From NCBI RefSeq assembly GCF_047496725.1, contig NC_132975.1, positions 1,536,001-1,600,000 on the forward strand: a stretch of DNA of 64,000 bases. The letters run 5' to 3'. The stretch is from Anoplolepis gracilipes. Taxonomy: Eukaryota; Arthropoda; Insecta; Hymenoptera; Formicidae. The notes under the pieces are model-generated. The model was not told the origin of the DNA, did not search any database, and worked only from the letters and a program-made list of their open reading frames with translations. Numbering within the stretch: position 1 is the first letter of the stretch; the number at the start of each line of letters is the position of its first letter. The translations under genes were made by a program, and so were the position numbers. Below are positions 42,556 to 53,803 of this stretch, one piece after another.

Positions 42556-42979
42556 TACGATAGTGATTCAAACATGGTTCGATAGATGTTCATTGCGGTT
42601 CGATAGATGTTCGTTTGATGTACGATAATAGTTCAAACATGGTTCGATAGATGTTTGTTTGATGTATGATAGTGGTTGGATCGATATGTAGCAAGTATTA
42701 TATCTCTTAGCCATGTATACATCTGTGTGATGAATATTACATTTCATGGTGCAGCTGCATCTGGTATTATATTTCAAATCATGATATTAAGATATTTATT
42801 TGATGTATAATATGGTTCAAACATGTTTAAATCGATGTTGATCAATGTTTAGATCCATGTTGATCAATGTTTCAATAGATGTCTGATGCTTATTTGATTG
42901 TGTCGCTATTTAATTAGAATTATCTGTATGAATGCTGTGTGGAGCGACAGTTCACGTCAGCTTTTAATTCTTTATCAGC

Positions 42980-42990
42980 TATAAAGAGTA
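42980..42990 (+). promoter_or_regulatory. Possible TATA element upstream of the spliced gene
   Basis: ctataaagag lies about 150 bases before the ATG at 43131; an initiator-like tcagt occurs at about 43087. Position-based inference only. Confidence 0.3.
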
Positions 42991-43130
42991 AGCATTTGTT
43001 GCTAACTCTTATGTCATGCACATCCCCCACCCATTTTTTTTACCGAGACGTTACCTAGCTCTCGCTGGAGCTGTCATAAAGTGTCTGTCAGTGATCCAGT
43101 GAAGTAAAGTTCTTTTGTGACGATTTTAAA

Positions 43131-43788
43131 ATGTCGAGCATATTGTCTTTTCTCGACGCTATGTTCGAAACGAGCTATCGTCGCGTGGAACTTCGCTGGG
43201 TCAAGAATTTGGCCCACGCTCTGTTCCGAGCGTTGATGAATGTGCTGTTCGAGGATGTAAGTAGTTTTTCATTATGTTATACGCTCTCATTTATAATATA
43301 TTTATATTTATATTTATATTTATGCGCTTTTATCTTTTACAGCATTACCAATATCGTTACTTCCACGTCCCAATCGGTGATGTAAGTAATTTTATTATTA
43401 TTTTATACGCTTTTTTATTTATAATATATTTATATGTTTTTTTCTTTTACAGGAATATCAATGTTACCACAACCTCATCCCGGGATATATCAACATTACG
43501 CACATGAAAGAGGTGCGTCGGTGGCGGACCTTCAACCGCGATTATGCAGAATTTGAGGATTTGTGGGGCGACGACCCCCGTGCTCGTTTCTTAGATGAGT
43601 TCTTCCCATATTTGTACGTGGATGTATTTTGCCTCCGCAGATTGTTCGGAGAGGAGCCCCTCGTACTGTGAGTATGCTCAAATTTTAAATATTTATTTTA
43701 AAATACTAATAAAAATGTTCATTTTCTTTTCTGTTACAGAAGCAGCCGTCGCGAGTTCTCCCTCCGTCTCTCTTCCATCGATTTTTAG
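43131..43788 (+). CDS. Four-exon gene for a 142-residue protein of unknown function
   Basis: Exons 43131-43256, 43343-43381, 43453-43667 and 43740-43788. Introns are 86, 71 and 72 bases. Donors are GTAAGT, GTAAGT and GTGAGT; each acceptor is a T-rich run ending TTTTACAG, TTTTACAG and TGTTACAG. Phases are 0, 0 and 2. The joined frame is open throughout and stops at TAG 43788. The start follows an A-rich leader (gattttaaaatg). The protein begins MSSILSFLDAMFETSYRRVE. It has a basic amphipathic N-terminal helix, an aromatic-rich middle (HYQYRYFHVPIGD in exon 2) and an acidic/aromatic C-terminal half (RARFLDEFFPYLYVDVF). There is no signal peptide, transmembrane segment or known domain. AATAAA at about 43987 could be its poly(A) signal. 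It is not obviously part of the Polinton, whose last gene ends 876 bases upstream. It could be a host gene or a captured or accessory gene. Confidence 0.75.
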
Positions 43789-43984
43789 TTTTTTTTTATA
43801 TTTTTATATTTTATATTTTATAATTTCATTTTTTATATTGTAGATCTTAGATTTTTTATATCTTTTTATATTTTATATTATATTTTAGATTTTTTATATT
43901 TTTTACTTTATATATTAGATTTTATATTTTCATTTTTTAAAAACACACACACACACTTTATATGTATACACATACACTTTTTTG

Positions 43985-43991
43985 AAATAAA
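43985..43991 (+). terminator. Polyadenylation signal AATAAA
   Basis: aaataaaa about 200 bases after the stop of the four-exon gene, in an AT-rich 3' region (43800-44120) with no other feature. Confidence 0.5.
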
Positions 43992-44335
43992 AATTATATT
44001 TATGTTAAACACATATATTACTTATTTGCACATCCTTTATTTATCCCATCCTTCTTCCTCCTCTTAGGATTAATTAGATAATATTTAATATATATATATA
44101 TATAATAAGATATAATAATAATAATAATAATATATATAATAATAATATATAAAAAATTTAATCTGCGTTCTCGCGTACGCCTTAGCCTCCGTCTTATCGC
44201 GCTCCCGCTATCCTTTCCCCTCATCCTCCTTCTTTCTCTCTCACATTATCTTTCTATTGTAATCTTCTCCTTTTCCCACCACATCATGCTCTCATTGTCC
44301 TACGCTATGTACAATGCACATAGCGTTCTCCTTAT

Positions 44336-44608
44336 CCTATCCTATACCACGCGTCTCCGTCTACCGCGTTGCGAACGCCTATCGCGCCGTCTCTCTCTAC
44401 CGCGTTGCGAACGTCTATCGCGCCGTCTCTCTCTATCCATCTCCCTACTCGCGGACCCATCGGTTACACCGCGGACCTCTCTTCCCTCTTCGCAAACCCC
44501 TCGTCCACTGGCTGCGTCACGGACCTCTCTCTCTTCTCCGCAAACCCCTCGTCTACCGGCTGCGTCGCAGACCTCTCTCTCCTCTCCGCAAATCCCTCGC
44601 CGACCGGC
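44336..44608. repeat. C/T-rich tandem array, left part (48-bp and shorter units)
   Basis: 44455-44608 holds about three copies of a 48-bp unit built as ccggctgcgtcgcagacctc followed by ctcctctccgcaaacccctc. 44360-44450 has repeats of ccgcgttgcgaacg with tatcgcgccgtctctctcta. The array resumes at 48212 after the hAT insertion. The open frames across it are repeat artefacts. Confidence 0.8.
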
Positions 44609-47600
44609 CAGTGATGCGCTGTTGTGGGAATAAAGTCGCGCATGCGCACTAAGCAAACGGTACGAATGCTCAATGTATGTACTTTGATGGAATATAAGGT
44701 ATCATCAAACTCCCCAGTTAGGAAAGAAAGGATGAAGGGATAAAAGAGAAAATTGTTATCAAAGAAATAAGGTACATTTAATATAACAAACAAAAAATTT
44801 ATTTATGTTATTTTTTACGTCTGCAGCTGATTTATTACATGAATACCAACATTTGTTGCAAGGGTAAGGGAAACTGTAAAAAACCTTACCAGTATTCTAA
44901 CAAAGATATACATAAGATATATAATACATAATTATACATAACAATAAGAAATTACACAGATTAATTAATATATATATACTTAATATTATATACTATATAT
45001 ACCTAAACTTATAATATATTAAATTCTTAAACTTAAATATTAATACATATTATTAATGTAACATTAATATTTCTTAAATTAAATTTAAATAATAAATCTA
45101 TATTTATTACTTATATAAAAATATGTTTTTAATATTAAATATATAATTACTAAAATTACAATAAATACAATAATAATACATTTTATTAATAAAATAAAAT
45201 TTAATTTTTTGTTGGAGCCAACTGGAAGCGTTCCCAGAAGTTACTACAACAGAGAATAAATTACTGTTTAATAATAGATACATTTATCTACCAAAAAATA
45301 AAAGTACGAATATAATTAAATATATAAATAAATATTTAATAAATATTTTATATTGCACTAAATACATGCAGTTGTGCATTTTGGATCACAGATCAAAATA
45401 ATAATAAAATAATAATTTATTATATTTAAAAAACAAACAAATATTTTATGTCTAAAAATAAACATAAATATATAAATATATAAATAAAAAATATATGAAG
45501 CAAAAATATGAAAAATAAAATATTGCATTACACTATTATTGCACAAAAAAATTGCACTACATTGATATGTGTGACACAAAGTAAAACTAAAAAATAAATG
45601 CAATAAAATAATAAAATGCAAAAGAAAAGAAATAAAGAATAATAACATGCAAAAAGACATTATATGTGGAATGATAAATAAAATAATCAAGACAAATAAA
45701 AAATAATCAAGAATAATAAATCATAAGAAAAAAAAGTTAAATTAGAAATAATATTAGTTAACACTTGAATAAAAAGAGTTCGGGTATTCAAAAATGTTGA
45801 AAACAATGATAATATCAAATACATGATAGAAAATAAAGATTTTCAAAAAAGTTATCAAAGTTATATTTGTTTAAATGTTAATTAAAGAAATAAAATTAAA
45901 TTGTTAATATTACGAAAAAAGTTATAATAAAACGTGTAAGTGAAAGATATTTTCTATTTATTTTTAGCTTTACTATTAGAAGGAAATAAATTATTATAAT
46001 TATGTAGTTCTAAATGTGTTTCATCTACTTTAAAAGTGCGACAATCAATATTATTAGCTTGAAAACTTGATCGTACTTTACAAACCGCGTCTAAACAGGT
46101 GACATCAATCCGATTCCTCTTTTTATTCTTCACATCTGTAACAATCGAAAAAATTTTCTCTGCTTCGGCATTAGAATGTGGAAGTGATAAAACTGTACTA
46201 ATTTTTCTAAATTTGGAAAAAATGGTTCATCATTAAATTCCTTTTTCTCAAAAATATTCTTCCACATATCATCAATTTTTAAATTAAATAAACGATTTTT
46301 TTCCGCGTCATTAAATACAATAGGCAACATTCGCCATTCATAAGCTAAAGCCATAATATTGGAAATTTGAAAATGTCTTGCTACGTTCCTCAAATCTGGA
46401 AAGGCAAGTCTACCCTCCTCGCGTAAAACTATATTTGGATCTAAAAATCTAAATTCGCGGAAAATTTCATCATTATAAGGCAATCGTTGTATCATTTCTT
46501 GTAACGCGGTTACGTAAAAAGATAAACATGTGGATTTTATTTCCATTACAAATTCGGAAGACTTTAATTGTAATAATGATTCACATTCTGGACCAACATA
46601 TATTGAAGTTAATGGTAAAAAATTTTGCGGATTAATTATATCTATAGAAATATTTTTTAACGTGTTAGGTAGCAAGAAATTATATCCTATCTGCTTTATT
46701 ATATGCTCACTACTTTCAGCTAATTTGTGAATTAAACTTTTCTATTTTGAAATAAAGCGTTAAACTTATTAAAAGAATTTAATGAATATTTCAAAAAAAA
46801 CATATAGGCTTTAATTTTATTATCATTTAAAGTATTAAAAATAGTTATTGCCGAATTATTTTTATTTTCTATTGTCTCTAAATGGAAATAATGTTTTAAG
46901 ACTTCCCAATTATCGAGAAGTCTAATAACACATTTGTGCAAAACGAGCCATCTCGTAGCTGATAATTTAAAAATTTTACGTGATTCTATTCCAAAAAAAT
47001 TCTGAAATTCGCACAAGATAGCTGATCTTTTTGCATTGCCAGAAAAATATGTTGCAACTGCATGTAAAATATTTTCGCAAGAATCCGGTAATTTTGCACA
47101 AGCTTTACTCGCAATAAGAGCTGACGAATGATATATACATTTTAATACAATGAGGACCGGTATCTCTTTTTTTAATCTACTAATAAAAGAATTTCGAACT
47201 TCTGTCATTACAGACGCGTTATCGCTAGCTATTCCTACAATATTTGTTATCGGTATATCTTTATTTTCAAAACAATTTTTAAAAGCAGAATATAATTTGT
47301 CCGCGGAACAATCTGTTGCATCTAAAGAAATCAATTCTAATAATTGAGTAACACATTTTTTATCATCTAATGACACATATTTTACTAAAATACAAAGTAA
47401 TTTATCGTTAGTAATAGTTGTACTCTCATCTACTAAAATTGAAAATTTTTGATTTTTTAAATGTGAAATAAGTTTTTCACTTTCGCGTTTTCGTAAAACA
47501 TTTTTTATAATTTGCGTACATTTTTTTCTTGACAGTTTTAAATCATGAGCTATTTGTGAATCCGGACAAATTTCTTTTAATAAAGGGACCATGTGATTTA

Positions 47601-48211
47601 CGGTTTGAAAAGCTATATTATGTTCCGCGTAAAAAGAAGCTAATTTTATTTCGGCCGATTTAACTTTCTTAACATGGTCCTCATCTTTAATATTGAGCTT
47701 AGGTAATAAAGCAGATGGTGTGATATTACGGCTTTTAATATTCTTAATATGTACTTTCGTTTTCGAATGTTTAATTAAATCTGATTTACCACATAAAAGA
47801 ATTTTATTATAAACAGAGCAGAGAGCTTTTTTATTATTTTCGTGTAGTGTTAACCAATCTTTAAAAATATCTATACTTAACCAAGAATTTTGGAATATTT
47901 TCATTCTTGATTTCTTCTCCTTTTCCTGTTCTTTTTCTTGAGACGTTGATGGTTGTGGATGATCCATCTTTCTCCTTTATTTTACACTTTATATTACTTT
48001 TCTATCACGGCACTCTAATTTACTCTACGCGTTATGACTCCACTATGTCTACTGAAAACGCGGAAAAATTACGCGGGAAAGGACCCTTTATGCACCCTAA
48101 TGCTGCACTTGCTACATCCATGATAATAGCTGATGTCAAGCTGTGACGTCAGCTTACGCATGCGCATAGAGGCTCTCGTGTGGGAAAAAATCTCACGGCA
48201 GCGCATCACTG
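44609..48211 (-). mobile_element. hAT transposon inserted in a satellite
   Basis: Ends CAGTGATGCGCTG at 44609 and, inverted, CAGTGATGCGCTG at 48211, with further inner similarity (gcgcatgcg motifs). Flanks are cgaccggc (44601-44608) and ttaccggc (48212-48219), an 8-base target duplication with two changes, typical in length for hAT. It contains one transposase gene (45954-47967). The 1.3 kb between the left end and the gene's stop is AT-rich and non-coding. Confidence 0.85.
45954..47967 (-). pseudogene. hAT-family transposase, two frameshifts
   Basis: ATG 47967. The N-terminal BED-type finger region has CSVYNKILLC...H...H, where the second Cys of the expected CxxC is Tyr. The catalytic core begins FSILVDESTTITNDKLLCIL, with IVGIASDNASVMTEVRNSF, a helical insertion (LKCIYHSSALIASKACAKLP) and SATRWLVLHKCV. 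A one-base shift at about 46740 joins HKLAESSEHIIKQIG and LLPNTLKNISI. A second at about 46200 leads to the dimerisation motif LSLPHSNAEAEKIFSIV and a C-terminus ending SNSKAKNK with stop at 45954. About 670 codons, full length for the family. Only two indels separate it from an open gene. Confidence 0.85.
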
Positions 48212-48365
48212 TTACCGGCTGCGTCGCGGACCTACAGCTGTGTCGCGGACCTCTCCCCCTCTCCGCGTACCCCTTGTCTACAAACCGCGCCGCGGACCTG
48301 CGTGACGTCATCCCCCCGGGTCCGTGGTCCCCCTGCCCCCGCACCCCCCTCGAGCACCTGGGTTA
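48212..48365. repeat. Tandem array, right part
   Basis: ccggctgcgtcgcggacct, then gtgtcgcggacctctccccct and ctccgcgtaccccttgtcta continue the 48-bp unit interrupted by the hAT element. Confidence 0.7.
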
Positions 48366-48472
48366 GAAACCTCATTATATCACTACTCATTTATTACTGT
48401 TTTATTACATACTATTAATTGCGCGTGATCTTGTTTCACTTTAGTATATATTATGAAGTAATATATATATAC

Positions 48473-48506
<34 letters not shown>

Positions 48507-48510
<4 letters not shown>

Positions 48511-48780
48511 AATAATAATAAATCAAATTTTGGTAAAGGAAAAATTGTCCTAGAATTGTATCAGGAGTACGTCATTTTATGGACGGAAGGTTGTTCTGGG
48601 ACAGCCTGTATATATATATATATATACAGGGTGTCCCAGAACAACCTTCCGTCCGTAAAATGACGTACTCCATATATAATAAATAATAATAAATCAAATT
48701 TTGGTAAAGGAAAAATTGTCCTAGAATTGTATCAGGAGTACGTCATTTTATGGACGGAAGGTTGTTCTGGGACAGCCTGT
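48507..48780. repeat. Two truncated, tandemly duplicated ends of the 48796 element
   Basis: 48507-48610 and 48673-48780 are near-identical copies of the inner-to-outer right end (aaatcaaattttggtaaagg to ggttgttctgggacagcctg). They are separated by a TA run and a 45-base left-end piece (cagggtgtcccagaacaacc). The arrangement suggests slippage or unequal exchange between TA tracts. Confidence 0.8.
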
Positions 48781-48795
48781 ATATATATATATATA

Positions 48796-49516
48796 TACAG
48801 GGTGTCCCAGAACAACTTTCCGTCCGTAAAATGACGTACTCCTGATACAATTCTAAGATAATTTTTCCTTTACCAAAATTTGATTTAAAGCGTAGTTTTT
48901 GAGTTATAAGCGAAAATAGTTAGCAAATCACGCGTCGAGTGTAGAAGGCAGCCAGGAGCAGCGCGGCACACCGCGAGCGCGAGAGCAGCTGACCGTCTGA
49001 CGAGTGATTACCGCTGCATGAGTCAAAATCGCTAACTATTTTATCTTATAACACAAAATTATGCTTTAAATAAAATTTTGGTAAAGAAGAAAATATCGTA
49101 TAATTACGTCAGGAATAAGTGTTCCTTAAAATAACGTCGGACGCTGCGATCAGCTGATTGCTACACGCGATGTATCTGTCAGCTGAGCTGGAAAATCAAT
49201 ATATCGATCGGTCTGAAGTCGTCGACGACAGTGTCGATGACAATCGAAGAAGCGTCGCCGTCGCGGAGACGGTTATTTCTCTCTCTCTCTCTCTCTCTCA
49301 CTCTCTCTCTCACTCTCTCACTCTCACTCTCTCACTCACTCTCACTCTCTCACTCTCACTTTCTCACTCTCTCACTCTCACTCTCTCACTCTCACTCTCT
49401 CACTCTCACTCTCTCACTCTCACTCTCACTCTCTCACTCTCACTCTCTCACTCTCTCATTCTCGCTCTCTCACTCTCTCACTCTCACTCTCACTCTCACT
49501 CTCATTTTCTCTCTCA

Positions 49517-49565
<49 letters not shown>

Positions 49566-49995
49566 ACTCACTCACTCACTCTGTCCCTTTCTTTTACACA
49601 CACACTCAGCCATACACACATCGCGTGTAGCAATCAGCTGATCGCAGCGTCCGACGTTATTTTAAGGAACACTTATTCCTGACATAATTATACGACATTT
49701 TTTTCTTTACCAAAATTTTATTTAAAGCATGATTTTGTGTTATAAGATAAAATAGTTAGCGATTTTGACTCATGCGGCGGTAATCACTCGTCGGACGGTC
49801 AGCTGCGCCCGCGCTTGCGGTGCGCCGCGCCGCTCCTGGCTGCCTTCTATACTCGATGCGTGATTTGCTAACTATTTTCGCTTATAACTCAAAAACTACG
49901 CTTTAAATCAAATTTTGGTAAAGGAAAAATTGTCTTAGAATTGTGTCAGGAGTACGTCATTTTACGGACGGAAGGTTGTTCTGGGACACCCTGTA
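48796..49995. mobile_element. 1.2-kb palindromic element with TACAGGGTGTCC ends
   Basis: The left arm 48796-49172 is the inverted match of the right arm 49617-49995. Landmarks are ccgtaaaatgacgtactcct, gcgtagtttttgagttataa, the GC-rich gcggcacaccgcgagcg and cagctgattgctacacgcga. The loop 49173-49616 contains a CT/CTCA satellite. Both ends abut TA repeats. Non-autonomous; no transposase in the window can be assigned to it. Confidence 0.88.
49267..49600. repeat. (CT)n / CTCA microsatellite in the loop of the palindrome
   Basis: About 330 bases of ctctct and ctctcact repeats. The Ser/Leu/His-rich open frames here are artefacts. Confidence 0.95.
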
Positions 49996-51429
49996 TATAT
50001 ATATATATTGTGATCGTGTATGTTTTTCGGTTGACTACCGTGTACGCTCCTTGATACAATTGTTGGCCGATGGACTGGCCTACGGCACACCTTCGGCGCG
50101 CTCGCTTAATTAATCGACGTTTTGCTCTATCAGAACAATAATGTTGGGCGCCAGGCGCGAAAATTCGCGCCGTCTCCAATTAACACGATACTCGCTTGAT
50201 TCACTCAAAATCGTAAAACAATTACGATCGCGACGGCAACTAAAGCGGCTAGTCAATACTTAAGCGGCAGAGGGGGGGAAGGGTGTGTCAGGAACTGAAC
50301 GGGATCGAGAATCGATACTTAACAAGTGAGAAAGTCTCCCGGAACAGACACAAAAACAGACACAATTCTTAAATTTAAGAATAAATATATTTGACAAGGA
50401 TTAGTAGAATAAATATAGTATACAAGAAAATTCTCGGCGTGGAATGAGAAAGCCCTTTGGAGAAAGTTATTCTAAATGCGGCAACTAGACGTGTACATCA
50501 CACGCTCGGCGCATGTGAAGGGCGCGTGACGGCGCGATGTCGCGACCGAGAGGTATTGAATTACACGGGATTTCAGAGGAATTTAGACTTTTTCGCAGAT
50601 CGCTCGCGGCTTATTAAGGTCGTGGCGATCATAGAGATGCTTTATTCAATAAGAGACTATAGATCTCGGCCACGAATCATCGCGCTAACCGATTTATGAT
50701 AAAACTTCGGGAATGCACATAAACATGCGCGGTCGTCACGCATCGACCTCCGCCTTCGATCATCACGGTACTTATTACATGTGGTATACGGCGTGTGAAA
50801 TTCTCCAAATAAGCGGAATACACAGATTCGACGTTCTTGTACACGAAATTACATTTGAATAAATTACGTTACATGAATTGTTCCCGGATCGCGAGTCAAT
50901 AAATGGCGCGAATGTTAAAGTCGCACGCGACACGCAGTATACGAGCTCGCTTCCCGATGGATACAATTTAACACGCGGTATATTTAATCAAATATATATG
51001 TGTATATTGCTCCAATAATAAATACTACCAAAATAAAAAAAAAGAACGTACGCAATAATGTTTTGTACTTTATTAAAAGATTCACAATATAATTAACGGA
51101 TCTACCACAGATATATCGGTCGTTTATGTACTAAAATAAACTATGACACGCACGCACGCACGCACGCACGCACCTATATACAATTTTATAATAGGAAATA
51201 AAATCGAATAACTTTTATTTCGTTTTTTATTAAAAGTAATTATTGGATTAATAATATATTTGCGATTAAAATGACACTGATATACATATAAGACATAAGC
51301 ACAACATAAATTGGATAATTTTGAATTAGATTAACCATACATATTAATTAAAAATAATCCGATTTACGTCATGTTTGGTTTTAATCGTAAAAATCTCATT
51401 AACTCGCTATGTGCGCTGCTGTTTATATT
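49996..51429. other. Non-coding region, possible minus-strand LTR relic
   Basis: 50040-50980 is more GC-rich than its surroundings, without a convincing gene. gttgggcgcca at 50143-50153 equals the 3' end of a lysine-tRNA-like sequence, so on the minus strand it would read as a primer binding site with an LTR to its right. No LTR partner or coding region supports this. A short ACGC run lies at 51148-51172. The rest is AT-rich. Confidence 0.3.
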
Positions 51430-52572
51430 AGAACCAAGCAAGCAAATAAATATCATACTCATTTAGTTTGTGCTAAGACGAAAGTCGCATCACTAAAGAA
51501 AATGACCATTCCTCGCTTGGAACTCACGGCAGCTACTCTCTTAACCAGGCTGATCTCCAAAGTTTTGAACATTTTGCAACTAAAATGAACTCCTGTTGTA
51601 ATGTGGACAGACTCCACGATTGTTCACACCTGGATTAATAGTCACCTCTCTAGATGGAAGGAATTCGTACACAATCGGGTTTGTCATATCCACGAGACAC
51701 TTCCTCAAGCAATCTGAAGATTTATCCCCGGGATCGAAAACCCAGCTGACTGTGGAACTCGAGGACTAACTTCCGCACATCTCATTCAACAAACCTCATG
51801 GTGGACAAGACCTTCCTGGCTTTCTGAAGAATCTACAACTTGGCCGACAGGACCAAGGTTGTTGAATCAACGAGAAAACTTTGAAGAAAAACCAGTTCAA
51901 ATACTTGTTACTAATTGCCCAACCACCAATCTCTGGAATCTCATTTATAAATACTCAAGTCTTAATCGATTATTAAGAATAACAGTTTTATGTACACGCG
52001 CTATATCTCGTTTCAAAGGCAATCAAATGAATTTATTAAATCAAACGATCACAACTCAAGAACTGGAAAATGCCAAACTCTACTGGGTAAAGGAAATTCA
52101 GCAATGTGCTTTTCAACAGGAAATCAAACTTATCTCCAATCAACAACAGCTTCCTCGATCAAATCCGCTTCTACGCTTTACTCTATGGATTGATTCTCAA
52201 GGACGAATAGGCGGTCGACTTCGGTCAGCACCCTTATCTGCTACTTCAAAACATCCATTGATCTTGCCTCGCAATTCTGCACTCACCTCCTTAATCATTT
52301 CAGATGCTCACATTAAAACACTATATGGAGGAACCCAGTTAACCCTTTCTTTGATTCGAAGCGAGTTCTGGACCCTTGGAGGACGAGCTCCTGTTCGATC
52401 TTTCATTTTAAAGTGCATCAAGTGTGCTCGATATCGCTAAAAACGAGCTCATCAAATAATGGGACAACTACCTGCGGAAAGAGTAACTCCATCTCGTCCT
52501 TTCCTGCATTCCGGTATTGATTATGCTGGACCGATCATTTTGAAAAGGAAAGGAAAAAATTCCAGAACATAC
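51430..52572 (+). pseudogene. BEL/Pao RNase H and integrase, first part
   Basis: RNase H/connection: VCAKTKVASLKKMTIPRLEL, then VVMWTDSTIVHTWINSH and IENPADCGTRGLTSAHLI, with stops at about 51587 and 51718. The open stretch 51859-52440 holds the integrase N-terminus (HPLILPRNSALTSLIISDAH; ILKCIKCARYR zinc-binding end), then a TAA at 52440. MGQLPAERVTPSRPFLHSG continues with the first catalytic Asp in GIDYAGPI at about 52521. The frame is cut by the Gypsy insertion at 52572. Confidence 0.82.
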
Positions 52573-52713
52573 TGTAACGGCCCCCCTCCTTTAATCGGAC
52601 GTTTGACCGGACAGTTCGTCGAGATCAGGGTTCGTAGTTCGAGGGGGAAAAGAGACGCTGCGAGAGTTGTTATGCTGTAATGTAGAGTGCTTTATTGTAT
52701 GGTATATGTACAG

Positions 52714-52774
<61 letters not shown>

Positions 52775-53803
52775 CGCGTGCGTGTGTGTGTGTGCACCGG
52801 CGTGCAGGTGATATGACCGCTATTTACAGTGAAATTATGTACAAATGATCTTGGTGATGAATGCCACTCGGCGGGCCGCGTGGGTGTCGGTGCGCGGATC
52901 GGCGCGGCGCGTGGCGGTTTTTTTCGGAAGCCGGGTTTATGCGGTAGTTGCTCGAGCGCCGTGGTGTTTTTGTCGCTCGCTTTCTTCTACCACGCGTGCC
53001 GATTTCTTTATGTCTTTTCGGGATCGCGCGCGCCGGATTTTTGCTGTTTATTCGGCCGTTGTTTGACGGGTCTGGATTCGATTGAGAATCCCTCCACCCT
53101 GCGGGATAGGAACGGACTCGTGGAGGACTCGCGGAGAGGGATCGGTCGACGACGAGAACCCTCGTCGGAGGCGGCTCACTCTCCACCCCGAGACGTGATT
53201 GTCTCCCGTATTCTGGATTGGCCTGGATAGGAGGGATTTTTACTCGCGGCAGTGGTGATCGTCGAGAACGCTCGACGGAAGCGGAGCACTCTCCACTCGC
53301 AGATCGTTCCTGCCGTGGTATTGAGACGGAGAATCGTGGAAGCGCCGAGAACTCTCGGCAGTGGTGGAGTACGCTCCACCGTAGGTGCTTTCGTGATTTT
53401 GTCTAGGATGCTGGGATATTCTCTGAGGCGAAACCCGTCTCGGAGAATCGGATTCGGAGACCTGGTCTCAAGCGTGGATGCTGTGCGGGTTTTATACGGG
53501 TGTGACTTCCCCTTCTCGCCCGAGGCTCGGCTCGGTCGGGCGTCTCCGTGCTTGGCTGCTGGAGCTCGGTTTTTCGGCGGGCTCCGAGATTTCGTCTCGC
53601 GCTCGGGCGTTCTCGGCTTCGGTCGGTCGAGCGGGACTTAGTCTCGGTGCGCCGAGATTTACCCGTTGTGGATGTCGCTTTTGTTTGCGTTTTAAAAAAA
53701 AAGGCGCACTGCGCCTCCGCTTGTGCCCGGTCGGTATTCGCCGGGCAGCGGACTTCCGACGATCGGATGGTCAGGTATTTAATAACGGGGGCGTCTCGTT
53801 ACA
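52573..53803 (-). repeat. Gypsy 3' LTR (left)
   Basis: 1231 bases. It contains a (TG)n tract of about 80 bases at 52715-52793 where the partner LTR has a long (TGCG)n tract. The many open frames inside (52824-53841) are non-coding LTR text. Confidence 0.9.

Noticed and set aside
42399..42593. Minus-strand protein with perfect seven-residue repeats; also considered as CRISPR
   Set aside because: The repeat unit is 21 bases head to tail with no spacers; it is a plain tandem repeat in a eukaryotic context.
44286..44656. Overlapping Pro/Ser/Arg-rich frames on both strands
   Set aside because: They follow the 48-bp satellite units rather than any gene.
49158..49682. Ser/Leu/His-rich 174-codon frame
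   Set aside because: Translation of the CT/CTCA satellite in a palindrome loop.
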